DNA from: an uncultured Amylibacter sp.
GTDB lineage: Bacteria > Pseudomonadota > Alphaproteobacteria > Rhodobacterales > Rhodobacteraceae
DNA length: 64,000 nt
Assembly (NCBI GenBank): GCA_959347425.1
Contig: OY365741.1
Location: 1,264,501 to 1,328,500 of the forward strand
Direction of reading: 5' to 3'
Shown here: positions 24,597 to 33,540 of the stretch, one piece after another
Layout of the letters: each line of letters starts with the position of its first letter
Position numbering within the stretch: the stretch's first letter is position 1
Notes under the pieces: generated by a model
Database searches by the model: none
What the model was told of the DNA's origin: nothing
Seen by the model: the letters and a program-made list of their open reading frames with translations, nothing else
Program-made: the position numbers and the translations under genes

Positions 24597-27404
24597 TTAA
24601 TGCGCCTCGGCCCAATTTTGGCCTGAGCCAGCATCGGTGCGAAGCTCCACATCCAGTTGCAAAATCGGCGCACAAACGCCTTCCATCACCGATTTTATCC
24701 GTGCAGTCGCCTCCTCTAAAACCGCCACAGGCACCTCAAACACCAATTCATCATGCACTTGCAGCAACATTTTAATCGGCAAATCGGCAATGGCCGCGGG
24801 CATGCGAATCATCGCGCGTCTGATAACATCGGCGGCACTGCCTTGGATGGGTGCGTTAATCGCGGCGCGTTTGGCAAAGCCCGCCTGCGGCCCTTGGGTA
24901 TTAATCCCGCCCGTATGAATCCGCCGCCCAAACAGGGTTTCAACATAGCCGTGCTTTTTGGCGAACACTACGGTTTCATCCATATAGGCACGAATCCCTG
25001 GGAATTTTTCAAAATAGGCATCAATGAAATCTTGTGCTTCTTTGCGAGGAATCCGCAGATTTCGCGCCAGACCAAAGCCCGAAATCCCATAAATCACCCC
25101 GAAATTAATCGCCTTGGCGCGGCGGCGAATCATCGGGTCCATCCCCTCTATTGGGACATTGAACATTTCAGAGGCGGTCATCGCGTGAATATCCTGCCCG
25201 TTATCAAAGGCGGTTTTTAACGCGGGGATTTTGGCGATATGCGCCAAGATTCGCAGCTCTATCTGGCTATAATCCACGGATAGCAAAACATTGCCTTCCT
25301 CGGCAACAAAGGCTTGGCGGATTTTGCGACCATCCTCGGTTCGAATCGGGATATTTTGCAGGTTTGGATTATTGGAAGCCAGTCGCCCGGTGCTTGCCCC
25401 TGATATAACATAGCTGGTATGAACCCGCCCGGTATCGGGGTTAATATGGGTTTGCAAGGCATCGGTATAAGTGCTCTTTAACTTGGACAAATGCCGCCAA
25501 TCCAGCACCAATCCGGGCAGACTGGCACCTTCGGCCGCCAAGTCTTCCAGCACATCCACCCCCGTGGCATAGGCACCTGTCTTGCCGCGTTTGCCACCCT
25601 CTAACCCCAGTTTGTCAAACAGGATTTCGCCCAGTTGTTTGGGCGAGCCGACATTAAAGCTCTGCCCTGCTTGTTCAAAAATCTTACCCTCTAACACCGC
25701 GATGGAGGCGGCAAACCCGTTTGATAATTTCGCCAAAGCCGCCTTATCCACCTTAATCCCCAGCCGTTCCATCTGACACAAAACCGGGACAAGCGGGCGT
25801 TCCAAGGTTTCATAAACGCGGGTGACTTTGGCCGCATGCAAACGCGGTTTTAAGGTTTGCCATAGACGCAGAGTGATATCAGCATCCTCTGCCGCGTAGC
25901 GGGTTGCATCGTCAATCCCGACCTTATCAAAGGTAATCGTGGTACGACCACTCACCAAAACCTGTTTAATGGAAATCGGTTTGTGGTCTAGATAACGTTC
26001 GGACAGCGAGTCCATACCGTGGTTATGCAAACCGCCATGCAGGGCGTAGGATAACAACATCGTATCATCAATCGGGGCGGGATTAATGTTATAACGCGAT
26101 AAAATCTTTATATCAAACTTTATATTCTGCCCTATTTTCAAAATCGACTCATCCTCTAACATCGGGCGGAGTAAATCCAACGCTTCATCCAGAGGAATCT
26201 GCCCGTCCAGCAGCGCACCTGTCGGCTCATCCTCGCAAAACAAATCCGAATCGCTGGATTTATCGCCGTCTTTATGGGCAAGGGGGATATAACATGCTTG
26301 CCCCGCCGTGCAACACAAACACACGCCAACCAGCTCTGCCCTCATATCATCCAGCCCAGTGGTTTCGGTATCCACGGCGACATAGCCCGTATCATAGATT
26401 TTTTTAATCCAGTTTTTTAATGTGTCGGTATCGCGCACGGTCTCATATTGGGCTTTGGCAAAAGGGGTGGTGTCAGTCGTATCCGCCTGCCCAATAACCG
26501 GCGGGGTCATACCCAGTTTCGTTGCCACACGCGAAGACAGAGTGCGAAACTCCATCCGTTGTAAGAATTCTAACGCGACATCCCCGTCAATCGGTTTAAC
26601 GGTGAAATCATCAAAATCGGTAAAAGCCGCGCCCATATCCATATCGGTTTTTAAGGTAACCAGCTCTCTGCTGGTTTTAATTTGGGCGATATTATCCAGC
26701 AGAGCCGCACGGCGTTTCGGTTGGGGGATTTCATCGGCTCGCGTTAAAAGCGTATCCAAATCGCCGAACTCGTTAATCAATAAGGCGGCGGTTTTCACCC
26801 CAATTCCAGGCGCACCTGGGATATTATCCACGCTATCGCCAGCCAAGGATTGCACATCAATAACGCGGGCCGGGGATACACCAAATTTTTCTTCCACCTG
26901 CTCTACACCAATGGTTTTATGACGCATGACATCGTACATGGTAATACCATCGCCGACCACCTGCATCAAATCTTTGTCCGAGGATACGATGGTAACCCTT
27001 GCCCCCATCTTTTGCGCTCGGAGGGCGAGGGTGGCGATAATATCATCGGCTTCAAAGCCTTCCACCTCCAAAGCGGCGATATTAAAGGCACGGGTGGCAT
27101 CGCGCATCAGGGGGAATTGAACGACCAAATCCTCTGGCGTGGGTGGGCGGTTGGCTTTATAGTTGGGGAAAATATCGTTGCGGAAAGTTTTGCCCTTATG
27201 GTCAAAAATAACCGCCAGATGGGTGGGGGCGTTTGCGCCAGATTGCTCTTCCACCATTTTATACAGCATATTGGAAAATCCGCTGAGCGCGCCGATGGGG
27301 AATTTATCGGATTTACGGGTCAGTGGCGGCAGGGCGTGATAGGCGCGAAAGATAAAACCAGAGCCATCAATAAGGTGGAGGTGATGCCCCTTTGCCAGAG
27401 TCAT
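24597..27404 (-). CDS. polA: DNA polymerase I
   Basis: A 935-residue three-domain enzyme for Okazaki-fragment maturation and repair: N-terminal 5'-3' exonuclease (LIDGSGFIFRAYHALPPL, FEADDIIATLA, SSDKDLMQ), 3'-5' proofreading exonuclease (AVDTETTGLDDM, apparently active), and family A polymerase (DYSQIELRILAHI, RRRAKAINFGVIYGISGFGL, LQVHDELVFEVP). The start at 27404 overlaps the stop of the zinc-finger gene by four bases, which settles the choice over an upstream in-frame start. Confidence 0.97.
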   Translation of the reverse strand: MTLAKGHHLHLIDGSGFIFRAYHALPPLTRKSDKFPIGALSGFSNMLYKMVEEQSGANAPTHLAVIFDHKGKTFRNDIFPNYKANRPPTPEDLVVQFPLMRDATRAFNIAALEVEGFEADDIIATLALRAQKMGARVTIVSSDKDLMQVVGDGITMYDVMRHKTIGVEQVEEKFGVSPARVIDVQSLAGDSVDNIPGAPGIGVKTAALLINEFGDLDTLLTRADEIPQPKRRAALLDNIAQIKTSRELVTLKTDMDMGAAFTDFDDFTVKPIDGDVALEFLQRMEFRTLSSRVATKLGMTPPVIGQADTTDTTPFAKAQYETVRDTDTLKNWIKKIYDTGYVAVDTETTGLDDMRAELVGVCLCCTAGQACYIPLAHKDGDKSSDSDLFCEDEPTGALLDGQIPLDEALDLLRPMLEDESILKIGQNIKFDIKILSRYNINPAPIDDTMLLSYALHGGLHNHGMDSLSERYLDHKPISIKQVLVSGRTTITFDKVGIDDATRYAAEDADITLRLWQTLKPRLHAAKVTRVYETLERPLVPVLCQMERLGIKVDKAALAKLSNGFAASIAVLEGKIFEQAGQSFNVGSPKQLGEILFDKLGLEGGKRGKTGAYATGVDVLEDLAAEGASLPGLVLDWRHLSKLKSTYTDALQTHINPDTGRVHTSYVISGASTGRLASNNPNLQNIPIRTEDGRKIRQAFVAEEGNVLLSVDYSQIELRILAHIAKIPALKTAFDNGQDIHAMTASEMFNVPIEGMDPMIRRRAKAINFGVIYGISGFGLARNLRIPRKEAQDFIDAYFEKFPGIRAYMDETVVFAKKHGYVETLFGRRIHTGGINTQGPQAGFAKRAAINAPIQGSAADVIRRAMIRMPAAIADLPIKMLLQVHDELVFEVPVAVLEEATARIKSVMEGVCAPILQLDVELRTDAGSGQNWAEAH

Positions 27405-27613
27405 GATTTTGCGGGGGTTGCGTTCAGCACAAAGCGACAATCGCAATAGGGGCATTGCACCCACTGTGTGACGGGGTGGATTTGTAGCCAGACGCGGGGG
27501 TGTCCACCCGTTCCATTATCAAGGCCACCATCGCAGGATACGCGGGTGGTTTGCACGTGGATGGTTTCGGGGGGTGTTTGGATTTGAGATTGTGTTTGTT
27601 CGGGTGGGGTCAT
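27401..27613 (-). CDS. Zinc-finger domain protein (zf-CHCC, NDUFS6-like)
   Basis: A 70-residue protein with the CHCC pattern: VSCDGG...GHPRVWLQI...VQCPYCDCRFVL, ligands Cys 27, His 38, Cys 54 and Cys 57. The fold is that of the complex I accessory subunit NDUFS6, found in alphaproteobacteria. It is coupled to polA by a four-base overlap. Confidence 0.87.
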   Translation of the reverse strand: MTPPEQTQSQIQTPPETIHVQTTRVSCDGGLDNGTGGHPRVWLQIHPVTQWVQCPYCDCRFVLNATPAKS

Positions 27614-27640
27614 TTTAATGTCCTTATTTTTTGTTAATTA

Positions 27641-28042
27641 TTATTTTGCCAATAGAGGCCCCAGCACTCGCCCGCCCAAAATATGAACATGGTAGTGTGG
27701 CACTTCTTGCAGGGCATCCGCGCCCGCATTGGTAATCAGACGATAGCCGTGGGTTCCGCCGTCCGCCCCCTGTTTCGGGCAGAGGTTCAAATCGGCGCAA
27801 ATCCGCGCGATGGTGCGGTTGAAATCGATAATTTCAGCCTCGCTCGCGCTTATCACAAAGTCATCATAGCAGACATACGCCCCCTTTGGAATCACCAAAA
27901 CATGGGTTGGGCTTTGCGGATTTATATCGTTAAACGCCAAGGAATGCGGGGATTCATAGACTTTGTCGCAGGGGATTTCATGGCGGAGGATTTTTGCGAA
28001 GATATTGGAGTCGTCATAGGCATATGTAATTTGGGGGGGCAT
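27641..28042 (-). CDS. HIT family nucleotide hydrolase (HinT-like)
   Basis: A 133-residue histidine-triad protein. The catalytic motif is HYHVHILGG near residue 115; PTHVLVIPK and IFAKILRHEIPCDKVYE are typical of HinT. These enzymes hydrolyse AMP-linked phosphoramidates. First gene of a probable hinT, zinc-finger, polA transcription unit. Confidence 0.93.
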   Translation of the reverse strand: MPPQITYAYDDSNIFAKILRHEIPCDKVYESPHSLAFNDINPQSPTHVLVIPKGAYVCYDDFVISASEAEIIDFNRTIARICADLNLCPKQGADGGTHGYRLITNAGADALQEVPHYHVHILGGRVLGPLLAK

Positions 28043-28217
28043 TTTGGGTTTCCTTTTGTTTTTGCTATTTTGCGTTATTTTTTTATCCTTGTCAATGTTT
28101 TTAGGTGTTAGTAGCGCATTTTTTTGTTTTTTGTTTTTTACGATTTGTGTGTTTTTGTCTTGTAAAATATTTTTTTATAGGTATCTTTGATGTGAATCTA
28201 ATCATAAGGAGAAAGAC

Positions 28218-28967
28218 ATGCCAAAAAATCAATTTAGAGGAACCTTTGAAGAACTTCAGGCACAAGTGGAGCGCACGGGAATCGGGGGGAGTTGGCAAGA
28301 GTCGAATAATAATGGTATTTGTAAAACATACACGACCGACGATGGTGCAATACTCAATTGGTGGGTGAAAAATAGAACTATTAATTTTCAAGGTTCTCCC
28401 GATGTTAGAATTGCATTTGAAACTGCTTTTTACGGCAATGATAATGTAGAAAATACAGATGCACCTGTAGTAAGAAGAGCAACCCGACAACCTAATAACA
28501 GAACTAAAATATTTATTGTTCATGGTCATGATCAGGGATCACTTGACCAGTTGGAGCTTATATTAAGAAGGTTGGAACTAGCCCCTTATATTCTTCAAAA
28601 TAACACTGCTCAGTCCAATACTCTTATAGAGGCTCTTGAGCAAGAGATATATGATAAAAACACTGTATTTGGTATTGTTCTTATGACACCTGATGACTTT
28701 GGTTATTCTAAAAACGAATCAGATGACAAACGCAAGCCGAGAGCGCGACAGAACGTTATTCTTGAAATGGGGATGGTCATGGCTTCATTAGGTCGTAACA
28801 AAACAGTAATTCTAAAAAAAGGTACTATTGAACATCCATCCGATATTGATGGGATTATCTACATGAGGTTTGAGGAACATTTGCAAGAGGTGGCAGTTAG
28901 GTTGGCAAATCAAATGAAAACCGCTGGAATAGAAATTTCAAATGACCTAATAGCAAGGTTTGCATGA
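28218..28967 (+). CDS. TIR-like nucleotide-binding effector (Cap12/Pycsar TIR type), orphan
   Basis: A 249-residue protein with AAGGAG before the ATG. Residues 1-60 form a small module of unknown function. Residues about 97-235 match the TIR-like family (PF10137): TKIFIVHGHDQGSLDQLELILRRL cut short here as KIFIVHGHD, then NTLIEALEQEI, FGIVLMTPDD, RARQNVILEMG (Glu 183 is the candidate catalytic residue), HPSDIDGIIY. Relatives destroy NAD+ when triggered in CBASS or Pycsar anti-phage systems. No cyclase gene is adjacent; neighbours are hinT and adenosine kinase. The AT-rich composition suggests transfer. Confidence 0.85.
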   Translation: MPKNQFRGTFEELQAQVERTGIGGSWQESNNNGICKTYTTDDGAILNWWVKNRTINFQGSPDVRIAFETAFYGNDNVENTDAPVVRRATRQPNNRTKIFIVHGHDQGSLDQLELILRRLELAPYILQNNTAQSNTLIEALEQEIYDKNTVFGIVLMTPDDFGYSKNESDDKRKPRARQNVILEMGMVMASLGRNKTVILKKGTIEHPSDIDGIIYMRFEEHLQEVAVRLANQMKTAGIEISNDLIARFA

Positions 28968-29005
28968 TGAAACCCGCACCCTATTCACCAATCAATTCAA
29001 TAGAG

Positions 29006-29986
29006 TCAAAAATCTAAAATTTTCCGTAAATCGGCAGACACTCGCGCCCCGATATGCCCGATGACCGTCGCCGCCGCCATATTGCCCATCTTGGCACAGA
29101 CCTCTAACGATTTATCGCAAACCAACCCCGCCAAAAACCCAGCCGCAAACAAATCCCCCGCTCCGGTTAAATCAACAACCGTGACAGGCTCGACCGCCAC
29201 GGACATACGCCGCGCCCCGCTTGCCACAATCACACCGCCCGCGCCAATCGTACAGGCAACCAGCGCAGTTTTCTCCGCCGCCTTATCCAACGCACCCTGC
29301 AAATCGCCACCATATAAGGCCACCAGCTCGTGTTCATTGCAAAACAACGCATCCACGTGCTGCTCAATAATTTTATGAAACGCATCAAAATGCCGCTCCA
29401 CACAAAACGGGTCGGACAGAGTCAAGGACACACGCCCGCCCGCCGCCTTACAGGCAGAAATCGCGACTGCAAAGGCGGCATGGCTATCGGGTCCGTCAAA
29501 CCGATACCCCTCCAAATAAATCCAATCGGTATCGGCCATCTGCGCCGTGTCAATATCGGCAGGGGCGATGTGTTCGGAAACTCCTAGATACGTATTCATT
29601 GACCGCTCGCCATCGGGGGTGATTAAAATCATTGACCGCCCCGTTGCCATTTCAACATCGGCAGGGGATTTCGGGGTTTGGAAATCCACACCTTGGGCGC
29701 GGAGGTCTTTGGCATAATTCCGCCCCAACGTATCGTCCTTTACCTTGCCAACATAGGCAACCCGCAGCCCCAACTGCCCCAAACCAGCAATGGTATTGGC
29801 GGCAGAGCCACCAGAGATTTCGCGGGTATTATCCATCAGCCCGTAAAGATGCTGGGCGCGGTCGGTATCAATCAGCTGCATAATCCCCTTTTGAATGGAG
29901 TTTTGCGTTAGAAATCCATCCTCGCAAGGGGCAAGAATATCAACAATCGCGTTGCCAATTCCTATAATTTGGTAAGTTTTAGCCAT
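29006..29986 (-). CDS. Adenosine kinase / PfkB-family sugar kinase
   Basis: A 326-residue ribokinase-fold enzyme. It begins GIGNAIVDILAPCEDGFL, has GGSAANTIAGLGQLG (lid and substrate glycines) and the PfkB signature VTVVDLTGAGDLFAAGFLAG with catalytic Asp in GAGD. Closest to bacterial adenosine kinases, which make AMP from adenosine; with ahcY this would recycle the adenosine from the methyl cycle. The start at 29986 overlaps the end of nth. Confidence 0.88.
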   Translation of the reverse strand: MAKTYQIIGIGNAIVDILAPCEDGFLTQNSIQKGIMQLIDTDRAQHLYGLMDNTREISGGSAANTIAGLGQLGLRVAYVGKVKDDTLGRNYAKDLRAQGVDFQTPKSPADVEMATGRSMILITPDGERSMNTYLGVSEHIAPADIDTAQMADTDWIYLEGYRFDGPDSHAAFAVAISACKAAGGRVSLTLSDPFCVERHFDAFHKIIEQHVDALFCNEHELVALYGGDLQGALDKAAEKTALVACTIGAGGVIVASGARRMSVAVEPVTVVDLTGAGDLFAAGFLAGLVCDKSLEVCAKMGNMAAATVIGHIGARVSADLRKILDF

Positions 29987-30626
29987 GTGTTTTATCCTCA
30001 TATTGGCATAAATCGGCCAGCAAACACTGGTCGCATAGGGGTTTGCGGGCTTTGCAAACATACCGCCCGTGTAAAATCATCCAATGATGGGCGTGGGTTT
30101 GGAAAAACGCCGGGATATGGTCTTCTATCGCGCGTTCCACCGCCAAAACATCCGCGCCAACGGCTACGCCCGTGCGATTGCCAAAGCGGAAAATATGGGT
30201 ATCAACGGCTTGGGCCGGATGGCGATGCCAGACGTTCAGCACGACATTGGCGGTTTTGCGGCCAACCCCGGGCAGAGATTCCAAGGCGGCGCGGCTGGCG
30301 GGCACAATGCCTTTATAATCATCGGTTAAAATCTGGCTGAGGGTGATGATGTTTTTCGCCTTTTGCCGAAATAGCCCGATGGTTTTGATATGCTCTGTCA
30401 CCGCGTCCAGCCCCAGTTCCAGCATTTTTTCGGCAGAGGGGGCGGCGGCGAACAGCGCTTTGGTTGCCTTATTCACCCCCGCATCGGTCGCCTGCGCCGA
30501 TAAAACCACCGCGACCAGCAGGGTATAGGCGTTAATATGGTACAGCTCGCCCTTTGGCGCGGCGTTGTGTTTGGAGAACCGTTCGAAGATTTCAAAAACA
30601 GTGTGGTAATCGAGTTGTTTTGTCAT
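29979..30626 (-). CDS. nth: Endonuclease III
   Basis: A 215-residue DNA glycosylase/AP lyase for oxidised pyrimidines. It has LLVAVVLSAQATDAGVNKAT, the helix-hairpin-helix LPGVGRKTANVVLN with the catalytic Lys, VDTHIFRFGNR with the catalytic Asp, and the [4Fe-4S] ligands C-x6-C-x2-C-x5-C (CKARKPLCDQCLLADLC). Overlaps the start of the kinase gene. Confidence 0.96.
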   Translation of the reverse strand: MTKQLDYHTVFEIFERFSKHNAAPKGELYHINAYTLLVAVVLSAQATDAGVNKATKALFAAAPSAEKMLELGLDAVTEHIKTIGLFRQKAKNIITLSQILTDDYKGIVPASRAALESLPGVGRKTANVVLNVWHRHPAQAVDTHIFRFGNRTGVAVGADVLAVERAIEDHIPAFFQTHAHHWMILHGRYVCKARKPLCDQCLLADLCQYEDKTHG

Positions 30627-30660
30627 GGGGAGTGTTTAGCGGGTTTGTGGGGGTTTGACA

Positions 30661-30692
30661 ATAACGATTAATCGCTAACAACTAATCACCCT
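30661..30692 (-). repeat. Heptanucleotide repeats at the FAD oxidoreductase stop
   Basis: About four degenerate RTTARYK units (minus-strand GTGATTA, GTTGTTA, GCGATTA, ATCG) covering the last codon and stop of the minus-strand oxidoreductase, whose product ends -KGD. Confidence 0.75.
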
Positions 30693-32043
30693 TCGCTCGC
30701 CATTCCTTCCAGCGTAAAAACGCATTGCCTCCAACCAGATTAAACAGCCGAGGGGGTAGGCGGCTGGGCGGGTCTTGCTCGGTAAAATAATCGCTGATAT
30801 CACTGCGCGTGCCACAAGCCAGCTCTGCCGCGCCAATCCCACTGAGCGTTCCCCGCGCCGTGCCCAGCCCGTTTTGCACGCAAGCCGAAAACACGCCGTC
30901 GCCCAAATCACCCATCACCGACACACCGTTCAAACTCAAACACAAATGCCCAGCCCAACTATACTGCATTTCTATCCCCGCCATCGCAGGGAAACGCTGG
31001 TCAAATTTACGCTGATGAACGCGGGCGGCACGGGCGACTTCGCGTGTAGATGGGCGTAGGCTCGGCAACCAAGTCGCGCAGGTTCGCGTCACGATCCGCG
31101 CCCCGCCTTGCCCCGAATCAATACGGCGCACGGTCGTGCCCATCGGGTCTGACGGGGTAATCCCCCAACGGGTTTTGCCACCCAGTTTGGCACAATCCTC
31201 GGCGTTCAATTCGCGAGTCATGGAGGCGTATAAAAACACCTGTATCAAGCGACCTTTTGCCACGCCAAAACTCTCCAAATGGCCATTCGTTGCGATAATC
31301 ACGCGGGGGGTGCTGACCTGCCCTTGCGGAGTTTTCACCCGCCAAGCCTCACCGTCTTTGGCAAAATTTAATGCAGGTGTTTGTTCAAAAATCTGCACCC
31401 CATCACGCCCAGCCAGCCCCGCCGCCAAGCCACGGATATAGCCCGCAGGTTGCAACTGCACCGTGCCAGCCGTGAAAAGCCCCGATAAATAAAAATCACT
31501 GCCTGTTATGTCTTTCATTGCCGCCGCGTCCAGTATTTCTGACGGCTCATCCAAACCCTTCAAATAATCCGCATAGCCGATATTATGACCATGGGCGCGG
31601 GTGCTGGTCGCGCCGTTAATCTTACCGACTTCGTCAAAATAATCCGCTTTTATATTGTAATCCCCCACCGCCCCACGGGCGAAATCAATCGCCGCGCGGT
31701 TCAGGCGAATGATAAGGCGGTCTTTATCCATGCTACCGCCCGAATAATCCTCCGAATTTAAATCATGCGGTAAATCAATCATAAAACCAGAGTTGCGCCC
31801 CGCCGCGCCTTGCGCGATTTGCCCAGCCTCCAGAACGACTATTTTTGCCGAGGGTTGGAGTTGACGCAATCGCCTCGCGGATGATAATCCAGCAAACCCG
31901 GCCCCGATAATAACAAAATCGGCAGTGATGTTTTTAACCAAAGGCACGGGCGCGGGTTGCGCCCCCAATAAAACATTCCACGCGGCTGGCCCCGCGTGGC
32001 TTGGCAAAATCTTGGCAGTATAAGATTTTTTTACCTGCACCAT
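30682..32043 (-). CDS. FAD-dependent oxidoreductase, DAO family
   Basis: A 453-residue flavoenzyme with the FAD dinucleotide motif VIIGAGFAGLSSARRL (about residue 43), LEAGQIAQGAAGRNSG and a C-terminal GVFSACVQNGLGTARG loop. It belongs to the D-amino acid oxidase family and also resembles gamma-glutamylputrescine oxidases. Its ATG directly follows the stop of the aldehyde dehydrogenase gene (TAAATG), so translation is coupled. In this operon a role oxidising a cyclic or secondary amine is plausible. Confidence 0.87.
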   Translation of the reverse strand: MVQVKKSYTAKILPSHAGPAAWNVLLGAQPAPVPLVKNITADFVIIGAGFAGLSSARRLRQLQPSAKIVVLEAGQIAQGAAGRNSGFMIDLPHDLNSEDYSGGSMDKDRLIIRLNRAAIDFARGAVGDYNIKADYFDEVGKINGATSTRAHGHNIGYADYLKGLDEPSEILDAAAMKDITGSDFYLSGLFTAGTVQLQPAGYIRGLAAGLAGRDGVQIFEQTPALNFAKDGEAWRVKTPQGQVSTPRVIIATNGHLESFGVAKGRLIQVFLYASMTRELNAEDCAKLGGKTRWGITPSDPMGTTVRRIDSGQGGARIVTRTCATWLPSLRPSTREVARAARVHQRKFDQRFPAMAGIEMQYSWAGHLCLSLNGVSVMGDLGDGVFSACVQNGLGTARGTLSGIGAAELACGTRSDISDYFTEQDPPSRLPPRLFNLVGGNAFLRWKEWRAKGD

Positions 32044-33537
32044 TTAATCGATAAACCCATCGGTATCATCACACAAATCCACCCAAATCGTTTTTATCTG
32101 CGTATATTGATCGTGTGCTGCCAGCGAGTTATCGCGCCCGCCGAAACCAGATTGTTTATACCCGCCAAAGGGCGTGGCGATATTGCCCTCACCAAAGCTG
32201 TTTATCGTCACAGTCCCCGCCCGTAACGCCCTTGCTGCCCGCAGACCGCGTTTGATATGGGCGGTAAATATAGACGCACAGAGCCCGTAATCGGTATCAT
32301 TCGCCAGTTTAATCGCTTCATCCAAACCACTGATTTCTATCACGGATAAAATTGGTCCAAATATTTCCTCCCGCGCCAATTTGTGATTCGTATTCGGCAG
32401 TTCTATCACCGTTGGTGCAACGAACCCGTTTTTTGCCTCGCCACCGATTAATGGCGTGGGTGCGGCCTTCAAATACGAACAAACCTTTTTAAAATGGTTC
32501 GGGCTGACCAGCGCCCCTATACGGGTTTTCGGATCCAGAGGGTCACCAACATGCCATTGGCGCAGATGAGCTTTTATCTGTTTCATCAGCGCGGGTTTCA
32601 CCGATTTATGAACGAACAACCGCGATATGGCAGAGCAGTTTTCCCCCATATTCCAAAACGCCCCCGCGACAATATGTTGGGCAACCAGAGGCAGATTTTC
32701 CGCATCATCCATAACGATACTGGGGTTCTTACCGCCCATTTCCAAAACGATTTCCTTGGCGTTGGATTCCGCCGAATAGGACAGGAATTTTTTGCCTGTT
32801 TGGGTGGAACCCGTGAAGGACACCATATCAATATCTTTGTGTCGCCCGATGGCTTCGCCGACCTCGGCGCCACCCGTGATGATATTCAAAACGCCACGAG
32901 GCAAGCCCGCTTCCCCCGCCAATTCCGCCAATCGCAGGGCGGTTAAACTGGTTTCAGGGGCGGGTTTCACAACCACGCAACAGCCCGCGGCCAAGGCGGG
33001 TGCAATCTTCCACGCCAACATTAACAGGGGGAAATTCCACGGCAAAACCAACCCCGCCACACCAATCGGCTCTCGCACGATTAGGGCAAGATGGTCGCTA
33101 TCGCTGGGCGCGACTTGATCATAAATCTTATCAATCGCCTCGGCGTGCCATTTGATACAGGCAATCGTCTCTGGTATATCCACCGTTTCACAATCAAAAA
33201 TGGTTTTGCCACTGTCTATGCTTTCCAACACCGCCAGCTCGCGCCGATTGCGGGTGAGTAATTTGCACAGGCGAATCAGAATATCTTTACGCTCAGACGG
33301 GGGCAAATGCGACCATCGCCCATCATCAAAAGCCGCCCGTGCACGAGCAGTCGCGTGATCAACATCGGCGGGGGTACAGGCGGGAACAGAGCCGATGACT
33401 TTCCCCGTGGCAGGGTTTATCGTGTTAAACCGCTTTTTACTTTTGGACGGGCGATATGTGCCGTCAATATAGCAGTTTTTCGGCGGGCTCAAGGCCGCCG
33501 CAATGCTTTGATATTCTTGTTTTGTCAGCAAATCCAT
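32044..33537 (-). CDS. Aldehyde dehydrogenase (NAD(P)+)
   Basis: A 497-residue ALDH. Signature sites are PWNFPLLMLAWKIAPALAAG (cofactor), FTGSTQTGK, the general base Glu in EMGGKNPSIV, and the nucleophile in GENCSAISR. Similar to PuuC and betaine-aldehyde dehydrogenase types. Three bases separate it from the DapA-like gene. In a hydroxyproline-type pathway it would oxidise alpha-ketoglutarate semialdehyde; other aldehydes are possible. Confidence 0.93.
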   Translation of the reverse strand: MDLLTKQEYQSIAAALSPPKNCYIDGTYRPSKSKKRFNTINPATGKVIGSVPACTPADVDHATARARAAFDDGRWSHLPPSERKDILIRLCKLLTRNRRELAVLESIDSGKTIFDCETVDIPETIACIKWHAEAIDKIYDQVAPSDSDHLALIVREPIGVAGLVLPWNFPLLMLAWKIAPALAAGCCVVVKPAPETSLTALRLAELAGEAGLPRGVLNIITGGAEVGEAIGRHKDIDMVSFTGSTQTGKKFLSYSAESNAKEIVLEMGGKNPSIVMDDAENLPLVAQHIVAGAFWNMGENCSAISRLFVHKSVKPALMKQIKAHLRQWHVGDPLDPKTRIGALVSPNHFKKVCSYLKAAPTPLIGGEAKNGFVAPTVIELPNTNHKLAREEIFGPILSVIEISGLDEAIKLANDTDYGLCASIFTAHIKRGLRAARALRAGTVTINSFGEGNIATPFGGYKQSGFGGRDNSLAAHDQYTQIKTIWVDLCDDTDGFID

Positions 33538-33540
33538 TTT

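Noticed and set aside
26850..27449. Plus-strand open frame of 199 residues inside polA
   Set aside because: Antisense to the conserved 5'-3' exonuclease domain of polA; no ribosome site or family features.
28043..28217. Toxin-antitoxin partner or cyclase gene next to the TIR gene
   Set aside because: The 175-base gap has no credible coding frame; it only holds promoter-like AT-rich sequence.
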